Below, piece by piece: positions 32,857 through 43,822 of a DNA stretch of 64,000 bases. This stretch comes from Desmodesmus armatus (lineage: Eukaryota > Chlorophyta > Chlorophyceae > Sphaeropleales > Scenedesmaceae): NCBI GenBank assembly GCA_007449985.2, contig VIIQ02000725.1:62001-126000 (forward strand), written 5' to 3'. Position 1 is the first letter of the stretch. Each line of letters begins with the position of its first letter. Position numbers and translations under genes: made by a program. Below the pieces are notes generated by a model, which saw only the letters and a program-made list of their open reading frames with translations, was not told the DNA's origin and did no database searches.

Positions 32857-35800
32857 ATGACCATGTGGCAAGCTGCTCTGATCTTGCTGTTGTGCTCCAC
32901 TTTGAGAACAGCTGCTAGCGACCAGGCTGAGGCAAGCCCAGCTCCAAACCAGGCTTTCGTAGCTGAACACGCCGACCGATCTGGACTTCCACATGCTGCA
33001 CAAGCAGAAACTGTAGTCGCTGACCCTCCTATAGTGACACCAGCAGTGGCAGCAGAAGCTGATGTCCCAGTACTGAGCGACACCCATGCATCAGGTGACA
33101 TGATCCCGTCGCCTGAGACCCTGCCAGATGGCGGGGCAGCAGCAACAGCAGACAGCACAGCAGAAGATGCTGCAAGTGCCCCTTCGGGAGGCGAAGCGAC
33201 TGCAGCTTCAGCCAGGTCGCTACCATTCACGCTCCCAGATTGGGACGTCATCGTAATCGGTGCTGGCTTAGCAGGCCTGAAGGCAGCAGCGGATCTGCAT
33301 GCCAGCGGCTACCGTGTCATTGTGTTTGAGGGCAGGAACCGCACTGGCGGTCGTGTCTTCAGCACAAAGCTTGCTTCCAGCACTTACACAGTCGAGGCGG
33401 GCGCCCAGTGGCTGCATGGCGCGGCAGCCACAAACCCTCTGTACAGTTTGGTGACGGGATCGATGGGCATCACACCCCTGCTGAGTGACGGTGACCAGTC
33501 GGTGCGGTTCACCCGCAACAGCTCACGAGTGCCTGGGGCAAGGGTGGCAGAGTTCAACAGAAGGTGAGGCAGGCCCAAGTCAATAGGTGGGATGCAAGTG
33601 TTGTGTGCAGTGTACGACTGCAAGCTCGTGCGTGGCTGGGTGATCATCAGCATGTCAACACCCAAATGACATTTGTCAAACCCACCGGTGGAGGTGCAGC
33701 TTCGAAATTTCAGCATCCCCTCGCCTGGTCTTTGCTGCCTCGTCCTTGACGGTCGCCTACTCACTGCGCTAATCTTCAGCGTTGCTTCAAAGCGTTGGCA
33801 GGTTTGTCAGCCATCGCGCTGTCCAGCAAGAGCATCACATCCCAGGGGTGGCGGTCACTTTGTGTTGCTGACTCACGCAGCGCTAGGAGCAGTGTCAGAA
33901 GAGCCGCTGGCAGTGTCCATGTTCTGGCAGCCTAGGGGGCCTGGCATGAATGTCGGCCAGGGGCGGCGCCACATTCGATTGTGCTACGCATGTTGCCATT
34001 CTGCTTTTGTGACAGCCTGTTCCTGTGCTGTTCTGTTGCTACAGGCACACTCTCTTCACCAATTGGGCCGAAGCCAGAGACTTTGCAGACACCAAGTCAG
34101 TTCAAGATGCCTTGAATGACTACATCAGCAGCGCAGGCCTCACTACCAACACAGCACCCAACATCCTGGCAAAGCAGGGGCTCGCGCACACAGTCAACAC
34201 CAACATTGAACAAGAGTTTGGAGCCAGCGCATCTTGGCTGGGGTACAACACATACGACGAGGGTGTAGCGTTTGGGAGGGATTATGTAATGCCCAGAACC
34301 AGCAACCTTGCACAGATTGCTGACTACATAGCGTCAGCAGTGCCTCCTGGCTTCATTAAGTTGGCGCACGACGTCACCCAGGTTGCACACACTCCTACTG
34401 GCGTCACGGTGAGTAGGAGTGGCTAAGCCACCGCCGGCATTAGCATTGCCGCATTGCTGGGGTGGATTGGCTGGGATGGAGCAGGCCTGCCAAGGGGTGG
34501 ATTGGCTGGGTAGCATTGCGGCAATGCTGCTCCCCTGCTGCTCCCTACAGCACCAAGATCAGCAGTGCAGGGTTGTGCATGAGGCGTCAAAAGACTCTTT
34601 TGGCGGCCAAGTGACATGTTGAAATGACCAACACGTCACCGTGTCAGGACAGCCTGCCCATGTATGGATATGGCAGAACTAGGGTTTAGGGTTTGAGTTT
34701 AGGGTTGGGAACTAGCACATCTGCAGCAAGAGCTTTCAGTGTTCAGTAGCACAGCTGACTTTCAAGATCTGCAGCAGGTGCTGAGCATCACTGTAGAACC
34801 TTGCAGCACACTGCTCACTAAGGGTGACACCAACTTGTGAAAATGACTTTGATATGGTGTCCTGAGGGCGGCCTCTCTGCCTCGCTGCTGTCTTCCTGTC
34901 TTCCACCACAGGTCAGGGTTACCAACCGCTGGGGTACGTACACCTTCAGGGCCCAAGCTGCAGTGGTCACCATCCCTCTCGGGGTGCTCAAAGCTCGTGG
35001 TGCTTCCTTCTTCAGCCCCGCGCTGTCCACTGCCAAGCAGGATGCAATCAGCCGTCTGGGGGTGGGCCTACTCAACAAAGTCATCATGGAGTTCCCAGCT
35101 ACATACGCTAACAGTGGGCCGTTCAGCAGCACTGCTGATGCAGGGGCTGAGTGGATCAGCAGGCTGCCAGAGCCCAATGGAGACGCTCCCCCAGGCCTGA
35201 ATGGCATGTGGCAGGAGTTCTTTGTGCTGAAGAATGCAGTGGGGGCTCCGATCCTTGCGGCCTTCCAAGCTGGCCAGCCCGCCGTCAATGCAGAGATGAG
35301 CATGAATGACGCACAGATGGTTGCATCGGTAAGATGATATGTCGCCCATTCTCTGGTGTAGCATACAGCTTGTTGGGCGGCTGAGTCAACCTGTTGCTTT
35401 GGACGTGGTGGGGGTGGGGGTGGGTGGGGGGGTGGGGGGGTTGGGGGGGTTGGGGGGGGGGGTAAAGACGTGTACAGGCGTTCAACTCTGTTACCACGTA
35501 TTGTCCCGCTTGAGGCGTACTATGCAAGCAGCATCAAAGGTCTGAGCTTCTCAAACGTTTATTGTGAGCCCATAGATGCAACTTGCCGCTCTGTTCATGG
35601 CTGACCTGACCCCGAGCCGACAAGTAACTTACAGGCTGTCTTTCCCCATGTGTTGACTGTCTGCGCTGCCGTCCAATCCATCCTGTGCACGGCGTGCCTT
35701 GCTGTTTCACAGGTGATGACTCAGCTGCGGACCTGGTACGGCAATTCCATGCCGAACCCCATGCCTGGCAGGACTTTAGTCACACGCTGGTGGAGGGACC

Positions 35801-36033
35801 CATGGGCCTTCGGCTCTTACAGCTATGGGTCTACCAGGTGCACCAATGATGGCAACTACCAGCCTAAAGAGCGCCAGGCATTCAATACCCCAAACGGCAG
35901 GGTGTGGTTTGCAGGGGAGCATGTCAGCACACAGTACCCTGCGACTATGCAGGGAGCGTATGTGACAGGCCAGGCAGCAGCGGCAGCGATCATAGCGGCG
36001 CAGATCCCGAAGACCCCAGAACCTTTCGGCTGA
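32857..36033 (+). CDS. Flavin amine oxidase / polyamine oxidase, secreted
   Basis: FAD-dependent oxidase of the monoamine/polyamine oxidase family; probably oxidises polyamines to an aminoaldehyde and hydrogen peroxide. Four phase-consistent exons: 32857-33563, 34045-34408, 34912-35328 and 35713-36033; predicted 602 residues. The N-terminus MTMWQAALILLLCSTLRTAA is a good secretion signal, followed by about 100 Ala/Asp/Pro-rich residues. The FAD-binding domain starts at about residue 128 with DVIVIGAGLAGLKAAADL (GxGxxG), then VIVFEGRNRTGGRV and AGAQWLHG. Later blocks include VVTIPLGVLK and LLNKVIMEFP, whose Lys (about residue 413) matches the conserved active-site lysine of the family. TRWWRDPWAFGSYS and the C-terminal FAD motif GRVWFAGEHVS with TMQGAYVTGQAAA close the domain. 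Secretion to the cell wall or endomembrane is inferred. Exact substrate is not decidable from sequence. Confidence 0.92.
34679..34711 (+). repeat. Interstitial TTTAGGG-type telomeric repeat
   Basis: AGGGTTTAGGGTTTGAGTTT then AGGGTTGGGA lies in intron 2 of the amine oxidase gene: about four TTTAGGG-like units, one degenerate. Confidence 0.75.
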
Positions 36034-38452
36034 GGAGGAGTGCTGTGCAGAGAGAGCGAGGCTGGCCGGCAGTGAGGGCTGTTGGGAGGTGTCAGTTCTC
36101 TGCTGTCATGCAGGCCCCATTGTTCGGAGCAAGAGTTGATGGAAAATGGTTTGCATGTGTTTAGATGGTCCCATTCCACATGCCACCAACATTTGGGCTG
36201 CATGGATCCCCTCAGCTGACTCAACTTCCTTCAAGGCCAGTGGCGTTGTACTTTGGCACAGCTGTTGTTGCGTGCTTTGTGCTTATGTATATGCTGTCGT
36301 GTGTTGTCCTGCCTTGCGCTGGATTGGTGTGGTATATGCGAAGGATCCTGGACCTACGCCCCATGTTATACGTTACAGCAACATGTTGTGCTATGACTGT
36401 ACACTGCATGGGCCGTCTTGGGCAGAAACACAACACATGCACATGGTGACACCCCTCTCGTTTCTCCCCGTCTTCATGCGTGTTGTTCTGCATGTGTCGT
36501 CCTGCCAGCTTTGTAAGTGCATGCACTGCTGACAAGACTGTTGGCGGTACCGCCATGACTGCCAGTGTGGCATACCCAGGCTTATGCCAGCCACTGTTTG
36601 TGTAGCGTATGCAGTGGTGCTGTGTTTGCCGCTGTTGCAAAACCAGCCACAGGCGAGTATGCCTTTGTTTGTTCTGCCGTAACGGCCTTTGGCACAGCGT
36701 CGGCTGGCAAGGTGCTCCACTGATGGTTTGGGCGGTGACCTCTGTGGTCTCTGCCCTAGATGACTACCGCTGCAGTTGTAGCCGCTACATGCAGTGCATG
36801 CCATGCCACCGGGTAACGTTTTGCTGCAGGGGTAGCATGCTATGGAGGAATTATGTGCAGTGCATTTGTGTGGCTGATTTTGTGGCTGAACGTTCAACTC
36901 AACTGCCGCAACTGCCGAGGATCAGCGAGCTCTTGCTTGCAGGAATTGCAAGATGGGTGGCGGTAGCCCTGCTGTCTCCACTTTGTTGGGCTGATCGACT
37001 CCGGGGCATTTTCACAGATATATGTTCAGGGCCCAGCCACATGCTGTGTTTTTGCTTGCGCATGCCCATGGAGTGCATGCCCGGTGGGCCTGGGTGCCAC
37101 AACACAAACACATGCACTACTATCACTGACACAGCGGTTTCTTGTTCTTTTGTATACACTGCCCAGATCTCCTGCCGGCCATGATTTATGCATTGCTGTT
37201 ACTGGTATGGCCGGAGGGGAATTCGGAGGGGGCATCCTCTCCTCGAGATTATAAGTCAGACTGTTGCATGCCTTGTTTTGTCGGCACCGGCCATCTTGCC
37301 GGCCATCTTGTCTGGCTGCTCCTTCGGCTGGTTGTGCCAGGCTGTGCTTGACGCTTCAGGCGCCGGCGCCACTGTGGTGCCACTGTTGACAGTGATGTGT
37401 CCTGCCCTTGTGCAATGCTGGAAAGGCACTTCTTGTGGTTTTAATGATCAGCTTGTCAGCGTATATCATGTGCAGTGTATCATTGTTATGTGTGCACAAG
37501 GCACTGTATGCGCCATCGATGCAGCCTGCTTTTTGTGTTTGAGTATCTGCAGTACTGCAGTCAGTGCCACGGTGCAAAACGGAAGTGACTCACTGGTATC
37601 TGGTAGAAGCTTTCCTCACAGGAAGGGTTTCTGTGTAGGCTGCCACAATCTCCTGTGTGTTGGCTGTAAGGGCTGTAACTGGCCCTTGCTTTCAAAGTTA
37701 GCGTGTGTTGGCGTCCCTGTCCTTGCCAAGTCAGTGACCGTCATGCACTGGAAGGTCACATGGAGTGGTGCGCTGTTTGGCTACTGGGTACAGCTGTTGA
37801 ATTCCAGCAATTCCAGGAGCAGAGTGGTCACTTACCTAGGCGAGTTGCAGCTGCAAATGCATTGTGCATGCATAGCGCAACAGGCAGGAGAATAAAGCCA
37901 TGCATTGCAAATACAGAACTGAGTCATGTATGCACAGGAGACTGGTGTCACTCACCTGCAGTGACTGCAGGTCGTTGCAGGCAGCTGCAGGCCGCATTGC
38001 TGTGGTCACAGGCTGGCATGCAGGCCCACTGGGCACTGGGGTTGGAACTCAGTGAGGCCGTTGTGTATACCTGGGCAGGCCTGCCGTTACTGTGACTGTA
38101 CAGTGTCAGACCAAAGATAGGCTGGTGGCGAAGCAATTGCGCACAGCTCACCAGTAGAATGCTCACACTGTGACAGGAGTGCTCAGCAAAAACAAATGAA
38201 AATTTTTTCAGGATGGAGTGATGATTCCACAAGTCTGCTGCGCCTACCTGCTGAATGGTTTGAATGCACTGGTCAGATCAGGCACAACGGTTGATTGATG
38301 AGACGGCACTCGATCGGTTGATCATCATGTTAGTACCGTAGGCGCAATGTTGTTGTTAGATTTGTTGAAGTATGCAACCTCTCGACATGACATCAGCCAC
38401 ACCAGTGCCAGGCAGCAGTTGATGAGGCTACTGTACTGTTGCTACACAGGCA
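36034..38452 (+). other. Probable long 3' UTR and spacer, no gene seen
   Basis: This region lies between the amine oxidase stop and the polymerase eta start. The plus strand is rich in TGTG, TGCTGTT and CTTGTG and poor in A, unlike coding DNA here. Open frames have Cys/Leu/Trp-heavy composition and no domains. A long 3' UTR of the oxidase plus the promoter of the polymerase gene is the simplest reading. Confidence 0.45.
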
Positions 38453-41400
38453 ATGAAGGTCATTGCCCATGTCGACATGGATGCCTTCTACACCCAGGGT
38501 ACGTGTGGTTGAATGCATCAGACCGTCTTGATGTACCAGCAGCACAACTGATTTCCATTCCACCAGGACCGGGCAATTCATGCTGGCAACTGCATTTGGG
38601 TGTGCAAAGCAGTGAGGGGACACGCAGTTGGAAACTGCTGCACAAGCAAAAGAATATGCTGCACACTCCCCTTTGAAGGATGCTGCCAGCAGCATTGCTA
38701 ACGACAGCTGCATGGTGTGGCTGACGTTCATACTGGTGTGCAGTTGAAATCAGGCGAGACCCAGACCGTCTTGCTGGACAGCCTGTGGTGGTCATACAGT
38801 ACAATCCGGTGCGTAGCGGCCCACACCTTCACCACCACTCATGCACTCAGCAGTGAGAACGCTTGACAGGGTGGCTGCCTGCCTTCACAGCGTGCTCCTG
38901 GGGCGGCCAAGTTATGTTGGCAATCAGTTTCAGTTTCCCAAAGTATACTTCGACAGTCATCAATCCATGTTTCAGCTCACAGCTTGTACCTCACTTACTG
39001 GCTGTGCTGCTTTGCCGTGCAGTTTGGTGACCTCAGCACACTGAAGCCTGAAGATGACCGCATCAAGCCAGAGTCCAACGGCAGTATCATCGCAGTCTCA
39101 TACGAGGCTCGAAATTACGGCGTCAAGCGGTGAGCTGTTTGGGATTCAGATAGCGTGTGGTGGGGTGGGGTGTGGAGGCAGGGTGCGTGCACCAGGTAGC
39201 ATGCAGGAGCAGACAGAGTTGTGGGCGTAGCACGGTGAGCTTGTGTGAGCACATGGTGCTGAGACTGTGTGGAAGGCTCGCGCTGCTACTCAAGATAACC
39301 ATGTTTTCTGTTGTTTTACACGCCGCCCTTTGCAGTAACATGATGGCGCAGCAGGCGAAGAAGCTGTGCCCTGCTCTGAAGATTGTCCAGGTGGGGGGGG
39401 TGTCACCAACGGCAACCAACAGTCTGCACAATGCGCGAGGATTCACACCAAAGGCTTTGACAGTGCCTCGGGGTACAAGGAAAGCAGGAAACAGCGGCGG
39501 GGTGCACACCACTGCATTTACTGCAAAACCACTGTTATGTGGAACCAGCACATTTGTTTTTTTGGGGGGGGGGATTGTTACAAGTAGATACTTTCACCGA
39601 AAAGCGGTACCTGGCCCCACCTTTGTGCGGCAGTGCAGTTCAGGTGTCAACATGTCCTTGGTCCAATGCCATGTGCAACGTGCTGACCCATTGTGTTCTG
39701 CACTTTGTGCAGGTGCCAGTTGCGCATGGCAAGGCAGACCTCACGATATACCGGACGCCGGCGCTGCTGTGATCACTGTGCTGTCCAAAAGCGCAGTTTG
39801 TGAGCGGGCTTCCATCGACGAAGCATACCTGGATGTCACGGCAGCAGCACAGCGGCTGCTTGCGGGGGCTGCTCTGCCACAGAAGCCACCCTCTGGCAAC
39901 AACGACAGCAGCAGGGCTGCTGCGGCTGCTGCGGCTGCTGCTGCTGCAGGCGCAGGAGCAGCAGATGCTGATGAATTGACAGCAGCCATGGTAGCAGCAG
40001 CAGAGGCGGCAGAGGCAGGTATCGCAGCAGCAGCTGAGCAGGATGACGTGCAGGAGTTGCATGAGGGTGGGGTCTCAGCCGCGGGCGCTGCAGCGGTGCT
40101 GCCTTTGCCGGACTCTTTTGAGGGGTGGCATGTGGCTGGCGTGGTGAGTGCTGTTGTTGGTGCATGCATGTGAGGGTGTTAGGCTTGTGACAGCTGGCAG
40201 AAGACCTGCGAATGACTGGTGTGACGTGAATGACAGCAGTGTGTGCATCCTAGCAGCAGCGGAGCTGTGAGCGCAGCAGCAGAGGTTGCTCTTGGTGAGC
40301 GTGTGTGAGCGCATGGTGCTTAGACTGTGTGGAAGGGCAGCCTGTAGGCTCACAGATTGGACAGATGATGACGGCTACTTGCTGCCTCACTCATGAAGGC
40401 TTCACACTGTCTTGCCGCCATTTCAAAGAACGTTCACCCCTCATTCTCGCTGCTGCTGGCAGGAACCTTCTGGTGCGGAGGCTGTCAGGGACTGGTGGTG
40501 CCGCCCAGCACAGGCCTGGGACCAGAGTGACGCCCTTTTGGCCGCTGGGGCTCATGTGGTGGCCAAGGCTAGGGCAGCAGTGCAGGCAGCGCTGGGTTAC
40601 AGCTGCTCTGCTGGCATTGCGCACTCAAAGATCTTGGCAAAGCTGGGTTCGGGCCTGAACAAGCCTGCTCAGCAGACTGTTGTGCCTGGTGAGGGTGGTC
40701 ACAAGCGGTGCCAGCAGTGCCCATGCAACAACAGCATTGCATTACCCAAGTTGCCCGCGAAACGGTATGCCGCTGCGAGCTTTCATCTGGCCGTCGCTGC
40801 TGATGTGTGCATCTGCCGCGCTTGTGTAGACGGAAGGTAGTGTGGTCATGGGTGATGCGGCCATCCATATCAACACTGCCTGCTGCTCTGCCCTGCCCTG
40901 CGCCGCCTTGTCATGCTGTCGCACGGCTGCTTGCCGTAGCTGCTGCTGTTGCTGGCCTGCTGGCGCCTCTACCTGTGTCCAAGCTGCGGCAGCTGGGAGG
41001 CAAGTTTGGCGAGGAGATCCAAGCAAAGCTCAATGTATCCACCGTTGGGGAGCTGGTGAGGGTGTTTGCTTTCTTGTATGCTTCAAGACGCAATTGACTG
41101 TGTGCTGGTCCAAATGGCGTGGATCGGAATGCACACAGACAGTCCTCAGTTTGTCAAGTGTGCTGATTAGCGCCGCCCTGACGCTGTGATTATGTGGATT
41201 GCTGTGTGTACAGGCAGCAGTACCGCTCTCCCGCCTGGAGTCGGTCCTCAACGTGCAAGACGCTGCATGGCTACACCGCCTAGCACAGGGCAAGGACGGC
41301 GAAGAGGTCGTGCCGCGCATGCTGCCCAAGTCAATCAGCTGTGGCAAGACCTTCCGCAACCAGAACGTGCTGACAGGCTTGACAGCAGTGCACCAGTGGC

Positions 41401-43456
41401 TCATGCAGCTGGGGCAGGAGCTGCAGGAGCGCATTGAGGCAGACAGGCAGCAGCACCAGCGCTTACCCAAGCTGCTGACTGTTTCCTTCGACTCAGCTCC
41501 TGTGGAGGAGGCAGGACCCAGCAGCTCAGCACCGGCAGCTGCAGAAATTGCTGGCAGCAGTGGCAGCGGCAGCAATGGCCAGCCGGCGGCTGCGCGCATG
41601 ACAGCACAGAACTGGCGTGCTGGTGCAACCAACATCAGCCGCTCGTGTGCACTGCGCCATGCTCGTGCGGAGGTCATTGCTGCGGATGCTCTGGGCCTTG
41701 TGAAGAAATGGGCGCGGGACAGGTGTGTGCTGCACTAGTCACTATGACAGGCACACTTCCTGGCTGGTTGTCTTGCTGTTAATTTGCATACATTTGTGTC
41801 TCAAAGGTCTGTATGCATGTGTGAAAGTTGGATGCCGCTGTTGCCACGTATCACCCACAACTTGAAACAGCTTTCTGCGAAACTCTTTAGGCCTGGTGGC
41901 AGGATACAGCCATGTCACGGTGTGTCTTGCTGCGTCACACTTGCAGGCCCAGCGGCTTCCGTATTGTGACCATGTTTGTGTCAGCCTCCAACTTCAGCAT
42001 TGCCCCCACTGGCGCCTCTACACTCGAGCGCTTCTTCTCTGGCCCTACAGCCGCAGCCAAGGCCGGCAAGCTACCTGCTGCTCCGCAGGGCCAGCAGCAA
42101 CCACAGCAGCAGCTCGAGGGTTGCGCAGCTGGTATGGACAGCACCACACTGGCCAGCACAGCAGCCCAAATGCCGCAGGGCAGCTCCACTGCAGGCCGGC
42201 TTGCTGGCATGAAGCGCCAAGGGAGCTATGGCGGCAAGCCGGGCAAAGCTGCCCGGGCAGACATGCAGCAAGGCAGCCTGCGTTCTTTCCTTTCAGCAGT
42301 CCCTGCTGTTGAGCAGCAGCAGCCAAGTGTGTTTGGCAGCAGTGATGGCTGCGGTGCAGCAGGTGAGGGCAGCGGTGGCATAGACCCAGCAGCACAGGCA
42401 GCAGCTGGGCCAGGCATGGCTGCTGCTGTTGCTGCAGCAGCAGCTGGCTGCTTTGCTGCGCCTCTGGCAGTACTTGGTTACAAGCCGGTCAGTCCTGCTC
42501 GGCCGGCACTGTCGGCACTACAGCTTCCGCCCCCTGCTGTGCCAGGTGCTGCTGTCCTGCCTGCAGGGCCTGCAGGACACCAGCAGCTCAGCACACAGCC
42601 GCCCATGCAGCTCAGCACTGACCCTCCTGCACCTGGCCATGCACTGCCAGCACAGCATGATGCCTCCCTCCCTGCATGGCCCGCTGCGACGGCAACGGAC
42701 GCAGCAGCGCACAGTGACACAGCATGCACAGCAGCAGCACAGTCTGTCCTGCATGGAGGCTCCTGCTGCTTCCAACAGGGGCCATGGAGTGAGGCGGCAC
42801 CTGGCCCTACTCCAGGGCCTGTGCAGGGTTCTGGTGCTGACATGTCAGCGCAGCGCGCTGCTTGCACTGCCCAGCAGGATGGTGTTGTAGACAGTATCAA
42901 TCAGCAGGGGTCTGCGCAGAGCCAGGGTGGTGAGCCTCCTGCTGCCTCCCTGCATGCCTGGCTAGGCAGTGAACAGGAGGATGCTGCTGTGGGTGGGAGT
43001 TGCCTTGGGCAGGCGAGCCACCAGCAGCTGCAGGCCATGCAGCAGGGGCAACCTCAGCTTCAGCAGGATCAGCACGAGCAGGCAGCAGTCGCGCTTGTTG
43101 CAGCACAGCAGCCACAGCTCCAAGAGGGTGTTCAAAAGCATGAGCAGCCATCAGGCGTCAGCACACAGCGGTTGCAGGGAGAGTTCCAGCAGCGGCAGCA
43201 ACCCCTTGCACAAGGGTTGGATGCTGTGCCGCTGCAGCTGTCAGACATAGACCCAGAAGTGCTGGCGGCACTGCCGTGGGACATACAGATGGAGGTGCAG
43301 CAGCAGCTGAGGGCGCGGCGGGGAGGGGGCGGCAGGGCTGCTGCCCCTGGCAGGAGAGGCAGCCGAGGGGCAGCACGTGGCAGGACGGGTGGTGCTGGGG
43401 GCAGGAGGCAGCAGGCGCAGGATCAGGGTAGCATATTGACCTACTTGAAGAAGTGA
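38453..43456 (+). CDS. POLH: DNA polymerase eta (Y-family), with a one-base frameshift
   Basis: Translesion polymerase that copies past UV photoproducts in the nucleus. Nine exons: 38453-38498, 38744-38808, 39023-39129, 39336-39390, 39713-40143, 40463-40688, 40940-41055, 41214-41722 and 41947-43456; about 1021 residues with the reading frame corrected. Motifs: VIAHVDMDAFYTQVEIRRDP (metal ligand Asp), IIAVSYEARNYGVKRNM, ERASIDEAYLDV (Asp/Glu metal ligands), CSAGIAHSKILAKLGSGLNK, KLRQLGGKFGEEIQ, KSISCGKTFRNQNVLTGLTA and FRIVTMFVSASNF. The C-terminal half is Gln/Ala-rich with a UBM-like ubiquitin-binding motif (DPEVLAALPWDIQMEV) and PCNA-binding-like motifs (TLERFFSG, QQGSLRSFLS, terminal QGSILTYLKK). 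Exon 5 needs one extra base near 39754 to keep the frame; without it the polymerase is truncated. An Ala-rich insert follows the catalytic DE. The start Met is the one before KVIAHVD; a short upstream exon is possible. Confidence 0.92.
39541..39605 (+). repeat. Dispersed intronic repeat, copy 2
   Basis: A polyG run followed by GTTACAAGTAGATACTTTCA and CCG lies in intron 4 of the polymerase eta gene (39391-39712). It matches the minus-strand copy at 11782-11840 in FolD intron 4. Confidence 0.65.
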
Positions 43457-43822
43457 GGTGTGAGGCAGCCAGCTGGTTGACGGGGCTTTATCGCAATTGG
43501 GCGGCACAGCAAGGGTGTGTTTGACGGTTCTGGTGTGCTGCAACATGCACACTTAGTCAGAGGTTGCTGCTGCATTAGTCAGTGGTTGCTGGAACATGCA
43601 ACTGCCAGAACCCCATGTGGTCAAACCCAGGGTTCTCTGACAGCCAAGCTAATGACCCTACCCTCAATCAAACTGTGCCAAACCGATATTCTGCAGCTCA
43701 AACAAGTCTGATCACAGTCTGCAGATTGGTGGATATCATTCTCACAAGTGTCAACAATCGCAGCAGGATGTGGCAGCTTGAGGGGGGCAGAAAGCTGCAG
43801 GACAGCTGAGGCAGGCAGAGGC
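43457..43822. promoter_or_regulatory. Short spacer holding the VPS13-like promoter
   Basis: Only 366 bases separate the polymerase eta stop from the modelled start of the VPS13-like gene. The spacer must contain the polymerase 3' UTR and the promoter/5' UTR of the next gene. No clear TATA box was seen. An in-frame upstream ATG at 43748 is an alternative start for the downstream gene. Confidence 0.4.

Noticed and set aside
36146..37184. Overlapping plus-strand open frames of 128-191 codons
   Set aside because: Cys/Met/Val-rich composition, no homology pattern, in the T/G-biased DNA after the amine oxidase.
38347..38676. An upstream polymerase eta start at 38347
   Set aside because: That frame does not contain the VIAHVDMDAFY motif; the ATG at 38453 does.
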